Assembly: GCF_900091605.1 (NCBI RefSeq)
Contig: NZ_FMCQ01000005.1
Location: 62,001-126,000, forward strand
Length of the DNA: 64,000 bases
Source of the DNA: Micromonospora tulbaghiae
GTDB lineage: Bacteria; Actinomycetota; Actinomycetes; Mycobacteriales; Micromonosporaceae
Direction of reading: 5' to 3'
Shown here: piece by piece, positions 23,322 to 31,813 of the stretch
Position numbering within the stretch: the stretch's first letter is position 1
Layout of the letters: each line of letters begins with the position of its first letter
Position numbers and translations under genes: made by a program
Notes under the pieces: model-generated
The model's input: only the letters and a program-made list of their open reading frames with translations
Databases searched by the model: none
What the model was told of the DNA's origin: nothing

Positions 23322-24923
23322 TCAGCCGCGGCGGAACAGGGCGGTGAGCCGTCGCCAGAGACGCCGCAGCGGGCCGCCCTCGGCACCGGCGATCAGCCGG
23401 TCGGCGGTGGCGCGTGTCGCCGCGTCGAGCGCCGGGGTGGCACGCGCCAGGTACGCCAGCGACACCGCCACCGGGGTACGGCGGACCGGCCCGGTTGCCA
23501 CCCCGGCGATCCGCCCGGCCACCAGCGCGGCCACGTCGGTGCGGGTGTCCGGGTGCACCCAGGCGGCGGTGACCAGGGCGAACAGTGCCGCCTCGGCGGC
23601 CGGGCCGAGATCGCCGGCGGCCAGTTCCCCCAGCACCCGCCGCCGGGTCGACCGCTCCCACGGCTCGTCGGTGCGGTGGTGCAGCAGGCCGAGGCAGGCC
23701 CAGACCTGCGCGCAGCGCGTCCACAAGGCCGGATCCTGCCCGCCGAGCACCCGGCCCAGCGCGGTCGCCGGCGCCTCCGGCGGGTGTGCCAGCAGGGCGA
23801 GCAGGTCGGCGAGGTCCAGTGTGGCCAGCCCGACCGCGGCGTCGTACGCGGCCGGCGGGTGCGCCCAGGCGGGGTGCGCGAGCTGCTGGAGCCGCCGTGC
23901 CGCGGCCGCCGAGGGGGCGGGACCGTCCGGGGCCGGGTCCTCGTCGCCCGCCGGGGTCACCTGCCCGAGCCAGGGGCGCCCTCGGCAGCATTCGGCGAGG
24001 TCACCGTGCTCGTGCGTGTCGTCCGGGTGGTCGCGGACGAAGTCGGCGAGCGCCACCAGGTGGTCCACGTCCCCGTCGCGCAGGTAGCGCAGCCGGTGCG
24101 CGGTGTGCACGGCGCAGTCGAACGCCGGATCCCTCGCCAGCGCCCGGTCGACCCAGCCCAGCGCCGCGTCGAGCCGGCCGTGGTCGGCCAGCGTGCCGGC
24201 GATGTCCGCGTAGACCGCGAGGTCGTCGGGGTCGAGCGCGACAGCGCGTTCCAGTGCGGCGAGCGCTTCGGCGGTCCGGCCGGCGCTGCGGTACGCGTAC
24301 CCGAGCCACACCTCGCCGAGTTTGGTGGGCTGCGCGCGTACCCCCCGGGTGGCCCAGGTGACGGCGAGGGTGACGTCGCCGAGGCGCCGGGCCAGCGCGG
24401 ACGCCGCGCCCAGCAGCAGCGGGTGGGCCGGATGGACGGTGATCGCGTTGCGGGCCAGCGTGAGGTACGGCGCGAGCGGCTCGCGCAGCCGGCGCGGCGC
24501 GGGGTCCGGCGCCGCCGCGCAGACCTGCATGAGGATCCGGGCGGTGCGCTCGGGATCGAGACGTTCCGGCAGGTCGGCGGCGGTCACCCAGGGCACGGCG
24601 GCCCAGGGCGCGGCGGGCGCGTAGCCGGTGGCGGCGGCCAGAAGGTCGAGTCCCTCGGCGGGACGGCCGGCGGCGGCGAGCAGGTGTGCGCGGGCTACCA
24701 CGGCGCCGACGAACGCCTGCTGGCCGAGCGGGAAGAGGTCGAGGTCGCCGCCGCTCGCCGCGTTCAGCCGGGCGAGCGTCTCGTGCGCCTCGGGCAGCGT
24801 GGGGGAGCGGACCAGCGCGGCGGCCACGTGGTCGGCGGCGTGCCGCAGGTCGCCCTCGCCCAGTGCCAGCCGGGCCAGCGCGAGTTCCTCCTCCGCGGAG
24901 AGCGCGGCGTCGTCCTCGGGCAC
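23322..24923 (-). CDS. TPR-repeat protein of unknown function
   Basis: A 533-residue, Ala/Arg/Leu-rich cytosolic protein built mostly of helical repeats. TPR-like units are visible around ARLALGEGDLRHAADHVAAA (N-terminal), GVRAQPTKLGEVWLGYAYRS with TAEALAALERAVALDPDDLA, and HGRLDAALGWVDRALARDPAF (middle). The C-terminal third is also alpha-helical but without clear repeats, and ends in basic RRLWRRLTALFRRG. There is no signal peptide and no catalytic motif. The GTG at 24923 has GAGAGGAC upstream; a longer frame to 25001 is open but lacks support. It is divergent from the SIS isomerase gene. Probably a scaffold protein limited to Micromonosporaceae-like genomes. Confidence 0.7.
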   Translation of the reverse strand: MPEDDAALSAEEELALARLALGEGDLRHAADHVAAALVRSPTLPEAHETLARLNAASGGDLDLFPLGQQAFVGAVVARAHLLAAAGRPAEGLDLLAAATGYAPAAPWAAVPWVTAADLPERLDPERTARILMQVCAAAPDPAPRRLREPLAPYLTLARNAITVHPAHPLLLGAASALARRLGDVTLAVTWATRGVRAQPTKLGEVWLGYAYRSAGRTAEALAALERAVALDPDDLAVYADIAGTLADHGRLDAALGWVDRALARDPAFDCAVHTAHRLRYLRDGDVDHLVALADFVRDHPDDTHEHGDLAECCRGRPWLGQVTPAGDEDPAPDGPAPSAAAARRLQQLAHPAWAHPPAAYDAAVGLATLDLADLLALLAHPPEAPATALGRVLGGQDPALWTRCAQVWACLGLLHHRTDEPWERSTRRRVLGELAAGDLGPAAEAALFALVTAAWVHPDTRTDVAALVAGRIAGVATGPVRRTPVAVSLAYLARATPALDAATRATADRLIAGAEGGPLRRLWRRLTALFRRG

Positions 24924-25087
24924 GTCGTCCTCTCGCCGGGGTCGGTCGGTCAGCCGGGCAAGCCTAGGGGATCTTCCGTCGATTAGTGATCCACTGCGCA
25001 CTCCTGCTCGTTGCGTTGATTGATACCGCTTAAACGTGCAAGACTGAGCATCGAACGCGCGGGAAACGCGCAGAAGGAGGTTCTGGA

Positions 25088-26137
25088 GTGACGCGTCCAG
25101 GGGCCGGTATGGCCGCCGACATCGACGAGCAGCCGGCCGGTTACGAGCGTCTGCTCTCCACCGAGCACGCGGCGGCCATCGCCGAGGTGGCGGCCGTCGT
25201 CGCCGAACGCCGCCCCCGGCACGTGGTCTTCACCGCCCGCGGCACCTCCGACCACGCCGCGCTCTACGCGGCCTACCTGACCGAGATCCGCCTCGGGCTG
25301 CCCGCCGGGCTGGCCTCACCGAGCGCGATCACCGTCTTCGGCGCCCGGCCCGACCTCTCCGACGCGCTCGTCGTCGGCGTCAGCCAGAGCGGCGGCTCGC
25401 CCGACCTGGCCGAGGTGCTACGGGTCGCCCGCGCCTCCGGCGCGCTCACCCTCGCGGTCACCAACAACCCCGGCTCGCCGCTGGTGGAGACCGCCGAACT
25501 GAGCGTCGACATCGCCGCCGGCCACGAGCGCGCCGTCGCCGCCACCAAGACCTACACCGCCGAGCTGCTCGCGCTGCTCATGCTCATCGAGGGCGTACGC
25601 GCCGGCGACGGCGTGCTGCCCGCCGAGGAGCGCGCCGCCCTGAGCCGCCTGCCCGAGCTGGCCGCGCAGACACTCGCCGACGACACCCCGGCCCGGCTCG
25701 CCCCGCGCTACCGGTTCGCCGCCCAGCTCGTCACCACCGGCCGGGGCTACGCGTACCCGACCGCCCGGGAGGCGGCGCTGAAGCTGATGGAGACCTCGTA
25801 CCTCCCGGCGCTCGCCTTCTCCGGCGCCGACCTGCTGCACGGACCGCTCGCCATGACCGACCCGGACGTCCCGGTGCTCGCCGTGGTCGGCTCCGGCCCC
25901 GGCGGCACGTCCATGCGCGAGGTGCTGCCCCGCCTCGGCGAGCGCCGCGCCGACGTGGTCGTGGTCGGCTCCGCCGAGGTCGGCGAGACCCGGATGGCGG
26001 TGCCCGAGGTCGACGAGCGGTACGCGCCGCTGCTCGACATCCTGCCGCTGCAGCGGCTCGCGCTGTCCCTGGCGCTGGCCCGGGGCGAGGACCCGGACGC
26101 GCCGCGCGGCTTGAAGAAGGTCACGGCGACGATGTGA
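25088..26137 (+). CDS. Tandem-SIS sugar-phosphate isomerase/deaminase (NagB-II/AgaS-like)
   Basis: A 349-residue protein with two SIS domains and no glutaminase domain, so it is not GlmS itself. The first SIS has VVFTARGTSDHAALYAAYL and VGVSQSGGSPDLAEVL (the SQSG phosphate loop), then TNNPGSPLVETAE and AVAATKTYTAEL. The second has VTTGRGYAYPTAREAALKLMET and HGPLAMTDPDVP. It ends like GlmS isomerase domains (GLKKVTATM). This fits a type II glucosamine-6-phosphate deaminase or an aminosugar-phosphate isomerase. The GTG at 25088 has an excellent AAGGAGG seven bases upstream. The DasR-type operator expected for a nag gene was not seen. Confidence 0.88.
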   Translation: MTRPGAGMAADIDEQPAGYERLLSTEHAAAIAEVAAVVAERRPRHVVFTARGTSDHAALYAAYLTEIRLGLPAGLASPSAITVFGARPDLSDALVVGVSQSGGSPDLAEVLRVARASGALTLAVTNNPGSPLVETAELSVDIAAGHERAVAATKTYTAELLALLMLIEGVRAGDGVLPAEERAALSRLPELAAQTLADDTPARLAPRYRFAAQLVTTGRGYAYPTAREAALKLMETSYLPALAFSGADLLHGPLAMTDPDVPVLAVVGSGPGGTSMREVLPRLGERRADVVVVGSAEVGETRMAVPEVDERYAPLLDILPLQRLALSLALARGEDPDAPRGLKKVTATM

Positions 26138-26162
26138 GGTCCGGCGTGGCACGCTGTGTGGC

Positions 26163-27755
26163 GTGTCCACCCTCCGTGACCTCGCCGAGGAGCACACCGC
26201 GCTCCGACCGGCCGACATCGACCACCTGCACCGGATCGCCGGCGACTGGCAGCTGCTGTCCGACCTGTCCTTCGCCGACCTGCTGCTCTGGGTGCCGGTG
26301 GACGGTGACGGCACGTTCCTCTGCGTGGCCCAGGTCCGTCCCACCACCGCGCCGACCGCCTACCTGGACGACCAGGTCGGGCGCATCGTCGGCGGGGCCG
26401 AGGTGGCCCACCTCGAGGTGGCCCACCGGCAGGGACGGATCTGGCGCGAGGGCGACCCGGTGTGGTACGGCGACGTCCCGGCCCGCCACGAGGCGATCCC
26501 GGTCCGGCTGCGCACCGGCGACGGTGAAGCCGGCGAGGTGATCGCCGTGGTGGGCCGGGACACCAACCTGTCCACCGCGCGCACCCCGAGCCAGCTCGAA
26601 CTGAACTACCTGACCACGGCCGACGACCTCGCCCAGATGATCGCCGACGGCACGTTCCCGCCGCCCCGGCACCCGGGCGAGACCACCTCGGCGCCCCGCG
26701 TCGGCGACGGCCTGGTGCGGCTCGACGCCAACGGCAAGGTCACCTACGCCAGCCCGAACGCGCAGTCCGCGTACCGCCGCCTCGGCTACGCCTCCCACCT
26801 CGTCGGTGAGGACCTGGCCAAGCTGCACCGCCGGCTCGCCGGCGACCCCCTCGAAGGCACCGACGCGGGCAACGCCGTGCTCGCCGCGCTGCGCGGCGAG
26901 GCGCCACCCCGCCGGGAGATCGACGCCCGCGGCGCCACCATGCTCACCCGGGCGCTGCCGCTGATGCCCGCCGGAGTGCCGATCGGCGCGCTGGTGCTGG
27001 TCCGCGACATCACCGAGGTACGCCGACGCGACCGCGCCCTGATCACCAAGGACGCCACCATCCGGGAGATCCACCACCGGGTGAAGAACAACCTCCAGAC
27101 CGTCGCCGCGCTGCTGCGCCTCCAGGCCCGGCGCGTCGCCATGCCCGAGGCGCGGGTGGCCCTCGAAGAGTCGGTACGCCGGGTCGCCTCGATCGCGCTC
27201 GTGCACGAGACGCTCTCCATGTCCAGCGACGAGGCGGTCGAGTTCGACGGCATCGTGGACCGCGTCGCCAGCGCCGCCACCGAGGTCGCCGCCACCGAGG
27301 TGAGCGTCGGGATGCGCCGCCGCGGCACCTTCGGCGTGCTGCCCGCCGAGATCGCCACCTCGCTGGTGATGGTGCTCAACGAGCTGCTGCTCAACGCCGT
27401 CGAGCACGGCTTCCCGCCGGCTGACGAGGAGGCCGCTGCCCCCGCGCCCGCGGACGCGCTCCGGCCCGAGGCCGAGGTCACCGCGCCCCGGCCCGAGGTG
27501 GTGGTCACCGCGCACCGGGCGCGCAAGCAACTGCACGTCTCGGTCACCGACAACGGCCGGGGACTGCCCGAACAGTTCGACGCCGAACGCGGCGGCAACC
27601 TGGGCCTGCAGATCGTCCGGGCGCTGGTCACCGGCGAGTTGCGCGGCACCATCGACCTGCGCAACAGCGCCGACGGCGGCACCGAGGCGGCCATCGTCGT
27701 ACCGCTGGCCCGCGGCACCACCGACCGCCTCACCGGACGAGCAGGGCCACCGTGA
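26163..27755 (+). CDS. pdtaS: Cytosolic sensor histidine kinase PdtaS (HisKA_2)
   Basis: Soluble sensor kinase that, in mycobacteria, phosphorylates the RNA-binding antiterminator PdtaR. The 530-residue protein has an N-terminal GAF-like domain (about 20-140, with HRIAGDWQLLSDLSFADLLLW). A PAS domain spans about 180-280 (LVRLDANGKVTYASPNAQSAYRRLG). Then come the HisKA_2 box IREIHHRVKNNLQTVAALL with His near 302, and a GHKL ATPase (LNELLLNAVEHGF, VTDNGRGLP). An acidic/Pro-rich insert lies before the G1 box. The GTG at 26163 fits the family start; CACGCT seven bases upstream may be a -10. No pdtaR is in the window. The last 26 bases overlap the convergent GT39 gene. Confidence 0.92.
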   Translation: MSTLRDLAEEHTALRPADIDHLHRIAGDWQLLSDLSFADLLLWVPVDGDGTFLCVAQVRPTTAPTAYLDDQVGRIVGGAEVAHLEVAHRQGRIWREGDPVWYGDVPARHEAIPVRLRTGDGEAGEVIAVVGRDTNLSTARTPSQLELNYLTTADDLAQMIADGTFPPPRHPGETTSAPRVGDGLVRLDANGKVTYASPNAQSAYRRLGYASHLVGEDLAKLHRRLAGDPLEGTDAGNAVLAALRGEAPPRREIDARGATMLTRALPLMPAGVPIGALVLVRDITEVRRRDRALITKDATIREIHHRVKNNLQTVAALLRLQARRVAMPEARVALEESVRRVASIALVHETLSMSSDEAVEFDGIVDRVASAATEVAATEVSVGMRRRGTFGVLPAEIATSLVMVLNELLLNAVEHGFPPADEEAAAPAPADALRPEAEVTAPRPEVVVTAHRARKQLHVSVTDNGRGLPEQFDAERGGNLGLQIVRALVTGELRGTIDLRNSADGGTEAAIVVPLARGTTDRLTGRAGPP

Positions 27756-29322
27756 TCCCCGGGCGCGGCCACACCTGCCGCACCGTGTAGCCCGCGCGCA
27801 GCGCGTCGCCCTTCGCCCCCGGCACCGCCGCCAGCGGGTCCGCACGCCGGCCGGTGACCACCAGCCAGACCCGGTCCACCCCGGCCAGGCACCGCGCCGG
27901 GTCGTCGCACTCCACGGCCCAGAGGCTCGCGCCCTGACGCTGGTCGCGGACCACGAGCACGTCGCGCGGCAGCCTCGACCCCAGGTGGTACGCCATGCCG
28001 AGATCCGGGAACAGCCAACCGTCCCGGGGTGCGTAGACGATCGTGTCGCCCGGCCGCTGCCCGGCGCCGATGACGCCGGCCGCGCCCGCGTAGTCGACGG
28101 GGGAGCTGCGCGGCCACTCGTGGGTACGGCGCAGGGCCGCCTGATCGGGCAGCCCGAGCAGGCCCGCCAGCACCACGACCGCGAGTCCGGCCGCGAGCGG
28201 TCGCAGTGTCTTCTGTGGTGCCGTGATGTGCGAACCGGCCCGCGTTGTCCTCGCCGGTGCGGTCCGCGGCGCCCCCGCCGGTGCGGCGCCGGCCAGCAGG
28301 CAGGCGAACGGCACGGTGAAGACCAGGTAGCGGGTCACCCAGAGCGGCACCACCGTCCCGGCGGCGAACACCAGCAGCACCGGCAGCAGCACGGCGGCGG
28401 CGGGCAGCAGCGCCCGACGTCCCAGCCGGGCCGCGCCGAGCGCCGCGAGCGCGAGCACGAACCCGCCGACGGCGCCGCTCTGCGCCAGCGCGCCCGGTAG
28501 CGCCGCCAGGTCGGGCAGGCGCGCCGGATCCACCCAGTCGAGTTGCCGCCCACGCTGTCCCCGGGCCACGAGCGCCAGCGGCGTGACCAGCAGAACCGCC
28601 GGCAGCAGCGCCACCAGCCACCACGCGAACACGGCCGGCTTCCGCTGTGTGGCGGCCGAGTCCCGGTGGGCCGGGTCGTCGGAGTCGTCAGCGCGTGGCG
28701 GGTCGACGCCCGCGGCGGACGGGCCGTACGCGGCGACCAGTAACACCACCACCGCGTGCGCGGCGAGCAGCGTGAGCGCGAGCAGATGGAACAGGCCGAG
28801 CGCGGCGACCGCAGCGGCGTACCCGGCCCAGCGCCACCGTCCCGGCCGGCGCAGCGCCTCGACCAGCAGCAGTGTGGCCAGCACGGCGAGCAGCGTCGCG
28901 AGGGCGTACGGGCGGGCCTCCTGGCCGTACCGCGAGGTGACCGGCAGCACCGCGAACAGCAGTCCGGCCAGCAGCCCGGCGCGGCGGCCGACCAGCACCG
29001 CGCCGAGGCGGGCGGTGAGCGCGGCCGCCACCGCCATGGCCAGCGCCGAGGGCAGCCGCAGTGCCGTCGGCGACGTGCCGGCCAGCGCGGTCCAGCCGTG
29101 CATGAGCAGGTAGTAGGGCCCGGTCGCGGCGTCGATGGTGCGGGTCATCCGGACCAGGTCCGGTACCGGCCGGGTGGCGGCGCTCCAGGTGGCCAGCTCG
29201 TCCCGCCACGGCTGGGCGTGCCCGATGCCGGCCAGTGTCACCACGAGCGTGAGCAGTCCCGGAACCACCCACACCACCGGACCCGAACGGGCACGGCCAG
29301 GAACGGGCGCGAACCTCCTCAC
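27730..29322 (-). CDS. GT39-like membrane glycosyltransferase
   Basis: A 530-residue polytopic protein of the PMT/ArnT-like GT-C class, which use polyprenyl-phosphate sugars outside the membrane. The first luminal loop has the acidic motif QPWRDELATWSAATRP. Next are YYLLMHGWTALAG and ALRLPSALAMAVAAALTARLG, and then RYGQEARPYALATLL. About ten hydrophobic helices follow. A soluble C-terminal part has GDTIVYAPRDGWLFPDLGMAYHLG. The start used is GTG 29322, with no clear ribosome site. It overlaps pdtaS by 26 bases at the 3' ends. It may mannosylate lipids, cell-wall polymers or exported proteins. Confidence 0.85.
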   Translation of the reverse strand: MRRFAPVPGRARSGPVVWVVPGLLTLVVTLAGIGHAQPWRDELATWSAATRPVPDLVRMTRTIDAATGPYYLLMHGWTALAGTSPTALRLPSALAMAVAAALTARLGAVLVGRRAGLLAGLLFAVLPVTSRYGQEARPYALATLLAVLATLLLVEALRRPGRWRWAGYAAAVAALGLFHLLALTLLAAHAVVVLLVAAYGPSAAGVDPPRADDSDDPAHRDSAATQRKPAVFAWWLVALLPAVLLVTPLALVARGQRGRQLDWVDPARLPDLAALPGALAQSGAVGGFVLALAALGAARLGRRALLPAAAVLLPVLLVFAAGTVVPLWVTRYLVFTVPFACLLAGAAPAGAPRTAPARTTRAGSHITAPQKTLRPLAAGLAVVVLAGLLGLPDQAALRRTHEWPRSSPVDYAGAAGVIGAGQRPGDTIVYAPRDGWLFPDLGMAYHLGSRLPRDVLVVRDQRQGASLWAVECDDPARCLAGVDRVWLVVTGRRADPLAAVPGAKGDALRAGYTVRQVWPRPGITVALLVR

Positions 29323-29702
29323 CCCCGCAGCGTCACACGCCGGTTGCCGTCACCCCGCCCGCTCCACCAATTCCCACCCACCCGGCCCCGCCCTCTCCCG
29401 CCCCCGGCCCGTCGCCGCCCCGTGCCCGTCGATCATGAAGTTGACGGCACTCACCGTCCCTTTTGTCCCCGCCAACTTCATGATCAACGGGGCGGGGTGG
29501 GTGGGGTTGAGTTTGTTGACCAAGGAGATTGCGGGCCCGGGGTGGTGGGCTGGGGGACGTTAAGTCCTTGATCGCCGCGGGAGGGGTAGGGGGCGGGGAA
29601 GGGCGGGGGTGGAAGGGGGGCGATCTTCGGGTGGGGCCCGTGATGTGGGATCACAGGGCGGAGCTGTGGTCGGGCGGGGCGGGGTGTGGCAGCATGAGGC
29701 AC
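29323..29702. other. 380-base intergenic region
   Basis: Apart from the hairpin repeat at 29425-29491 I see no gene here. The left part is C/T rich on the plus strand, and the right part (29500-29650) is G-rich with runs such as GGGTGGG and GGAAGGGCGGGGG. Its right end presumably holds the promoter of the sulfur operon. Confidence 0.6.
29425..29491. repeat. Dispersed hairpin repeat, copy A
   Basis: The arms CCCGTCGATCATGAAGTTG and CAACTTCATGATCAACGGG pair over 19 bases with one mismatch around a 29-base centre containing TTTTGTC. A related element occurs at 41251-41313. It lies between the starts of the GT39 gene and the sulfur operon, so it is not a terminator for either. Confidence 0.8.
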
Positions 29703-29789
29703 ATGACCGCCGCTGTCGTCCGCCGCTTCGTGGCTCGTCGCCACGTCGATTACGGCCGCGTGCGCAGCGCGATCTGTCCGGCCCACTGA
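29703..29789 (+). CDS. Putative cysteine-responsive leader peptide of the sulfur operon
   Basis: A 28-residue ORF whose core, RRHVDYGRVRSAIC, matches the RRHVD-x-x-RV-x-SA-x-C pattern of actinobacterial leader peptides found before sulfur-assimilation genes. It has a single Cys four codons before the stop. The ATG at 29703 has CAGCAT seven bases upstream, consistent with a leaderless start; ATG 29694 in frame is the alternative. Sulfite reductase begins 134 bases after its stop. Known mycobacterial relatives with Cys codons act as cysteine-sensing attenuators. The same role is inferred here; the Cys codon near the end would be the sensing point. Confidence 0.75.
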   Translation: MTAAVVRRFVARRHVDYGRVRSAICPAH

Positions 29790-29922
29790 CGACGCCCGAC
29801 CCTTCCGTCTCGGGCGCGTACTCGCGCCGGCCGTCATCGACATCGCCGTCCACGGCCCTCTCCAGGGCCGGCCGCCGCGTCCGCGCTCCAGGCACCGCAG
29901 CAGACCCATGGAGGACGCCGCG

Positions 29923-31632
29923 ATGGCGGTCAGCAGCACCCCGACCCGTCCCGACAGCCCGGCGCCTGCCGCCCGTGCGCCCCGCCGGCCACGCGGCGAG
30001 GGGCAGTGGGCGCTCGGGCACCGTGAGCCACTCAACCCCAACGAGCGGATCAAGAAGGACGACGACCCGCTGAACGTGCGGGACCGGATCGAGAACATCT
30101 ACGCCCACCGCGGTTTCGCCTCCATCGACCCGCAGGACCTGCGCGGCCGGTTCCGCTGGTGGGGCCTCTACACCCAGCGCCGGGCCGGCATCGACGGCGG
30201 GCGTACGGCGGTGCTGGAGCCGCACGAGCTGGAGGACGAGTTCTTCATGCTCCGGGTGCGGGTAGACGGCGGCCAGCTCAACCTGGCCCAGCTCCGCGTG
30301 ATCGCGGACATCTCCCGGGAGTTCGCCCGGGACACCGCCGACATCACCGACCGGCAGAACATCCAGTACCACTGGATCCGGGTCGAGGACATGCCGGAGA
30401 TCTGGCGCCGGCTGGAGGCAGTCGGCCTGCAGACCACCGAGGCGTGCGGCGACTGCCCCCGGATCGTGCTCGGCAGCCCGGTGGCCGGGGTGGCCCGGGA
30501 CGAGGTGCTCGACCCGACCCCGGCGATCGACGAGATCGTCCGCCGGTACGTCGGCGACAAGGCCTACTCCAACCTGCCCCGCAAGTTCAAGACCTCGATC
30601 TCCTGGCTGGTCGACACGCCGTACGAGGCGAACGACATCTCGTTCCTCGGCGTGGAGCACCCGGAGCACGGGCCCGGGTTCGACGTGTGGGTCGGCGGCG
30701 GGCTCTCCACCAACCCGATGCTCGCCAAGCGGCTCGGCGTCTGGGTGCCGCTGAACGAGGTACCGGACGTCTGGGCCGGTGTGGTCGGCATCTTCCGCGA
30801 CTACGGCTACCGCCGGCTGCGCAACCGGGCCCGGCTGAAGTTCCTGGTCGCCGACTGGGGCGTGGAGCGCTTCCGGGAGGTGCTGGAGAAGGAGTACCTG
30901 GGCCGGACGCTGCTCGACGGTCCGGCCGCGGACCTGCCGGCGAAGCCGGTCGACCACATCGGCGTGCATCCGCAGAGCGACGGCGCGAACTACGTGGGCG
31001 CGGCCCCGGTGGTGGGCCGGGTCTCCGGCACCCAGCTTGCGCAGCTCGCCGACGTGGTCGAGGCGCACGGCAGCGGCCGGGTGCGGCTCACCCCGTACCA
31101 GAAGCTGCTCGTGCTGGACGTGCCGCCGGAGCGGACCGAGGAGCTGGTCGCGGCGCTGCGCGGAATCGGCCTGGAGGCCCGGCCGTCGGCCTGGCGGCGC
31201 GGCACGATGGCCTGCACCGGCATCGAGTTCTGCAAGCTCGCGATCGTGGAGACCAAGCGGCGCGGCGAGGATCTGGTCGCGCGCCTGGAGGAGCGGCTGC
31301 GCGACTTCGACGCGGACATCTCCATCCACCTCAACGGCTGCCCGAACGCCTGCGCCCGCACCCAGGTCGCGGACATCGGGCTCAAGGGCCAGCTTGTGGT
31401 CGGCCCGGACGGCCGGCAGGTCGAGGGCTTCCAGGTGCACCTCGGCGGCGGCCTCGGCATGGCGCAGGGGCAGACCGCCGGCTTCGGCCGCAAGCTGCGC
31501 GGCCTGAAGACCACCGCCGAGGAACTTCCGGAGTACGTGGAACGGCTGGCCCGCCGCTACCTGGCCGGCCGGACCGAGGGTGAGACGTTCGCCAACTGGG
31601 TGATCAGAGCCGACGAGGAGGAGCTCCGATGA
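29923..31632 (+). CDS. sir: Ferredoxin-dependent sulfite reductase (nitrite/sulfite reductase family)
   Basis: Reduces sulfite to sulfide with six electrons from ferredoxin using siroheme coupled to a [4Fe-4S] cluster. The 569-residue protein has two alike halves, each with a ferrodoxin-like domain (FRWWGLYTQRR; QLRVIADISREF; TDRQNIQYHWIR). The cluster cysteines are in MACTGIEFCKLA (C-x5-C) and LNGCPNACAR (C-x3-C). Substrate-site basic residues appear near NLPRKFKTSISW. The start is ATG 29923, eight bases after GGAGG; ATG 29908 in frame lacks such a site. A leader peptide lies upstream, and zinc ribbon, cysH and a siroheme chelatase follow, so sulfite, not nitrite, is the likely substrate. 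Confidence 0.93.
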   Translation: MAVSSTPTRPDSPAPAARAPRRPRGEGQWALGHREPLNPNERIKKDDDPLNVRDRIENIYAHRGFASIDPQDLRGRFRWWGLYTQRRAGIDGGRTAVLEPHELEDEFFMLRVRVDGGQLNLAQLRVIADISREFARDTADITDRQNIQYHWIRVEDMPEIWRRLEAVGLQTTEACGDCPRIVLGSPVAGVARDEVLDPTPAIDEIVRRYVGDKAYSNLPRKFKTSISWLVDTPYEANDISFLGVEHPEHGPGFDVWVGGGLSTNPMLAKRLGVWVPLNEVPDVWAGVVGIFRDYGYRRLRNRARLKFLVADWGVERFREVLEKEYLGRTLLDGPAADLPAKPVDHIGVHPQSDGANYVGAAPVVGRVSGTQLAQLADVVEAHGSGRVRLTPYQKLLVLDVPPERTEELVAALRGIGLEARPSAWRRGTMACTGIEFCKLAIVETKRRGEDLVARLEERLRDFDADISIHLNGCPNACARTQVADIGLKGQLVVGPDGRQVEGFQVHLGGGLGMAQGQTAGFGRKLRGLKTTAEELPEYVERLARRYLAGRTEGETFANWVIRADEEELR

Positions 31633-31654
31633 GCGAGCGAAGCGAGGTGGCGCG

Positions 31655-31813
31655 ATGAGCGATGCCCGATCCGCGCCTCTCTACTGCCCGTACTGCGGGG
31701 AGGAGGACCTGCGGCCGCACGAGGCCGGGCACGGCGCCTGGGAGTGCCACGCCTGCGCGCGGGTCTTCACGGTGAAGTTCACCGGCCTGCTGAGCCGGGC
31801 GGTGAACCGGTGA
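31655..31813 (+). CDS. 52-residue zinc-ribbon protein between sir and cysH
   Basis: A small protein with two Cys-x2-Cys knuckles: YCPYCGEEDL near the N-terminus and WECHACARVF in the middle, then the basic-hydrophobic tail TVKFTGLLSRAVNR. It looks like a one-domain rubredoxin-like zinc ribbon. Its stop overlaps the cysH GTG (GTGA), and it starts 22 bases after the sir stop, so it is surely part of the operon. A nine-codon ORF (31629-31658) overlaps both the sir stop and this start. Function unknown; a redox or chaperone role for Sir or CysH is possible. It is easily missed because of its size. Confidence 0.85.
   Translation: MSDARSAPLYCPYCGEEDLRPHEAGHGAWECHACARVFTVKFTGLLSRAVNR

Noticed and set aside
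29431..29518. Short frame reading MKLTALTVPFVPANFMINGA in repeat copy A, and its lookalike in copy B (41261-41330)
   Set aside because: The peptides match only because the hairpin repeat is shared. Neither has a ribosome site, and the opposite strand reads similarly.
31629..31658. Nine-codon ORF MSERSEVAR as a regulatory leader
   Set aside because: Its GAGCGAGCGAAGCGAGG sequence is a common actinobacterial spacer-type repeat. Kept only as an oddity within the zinc-ribbon finding.
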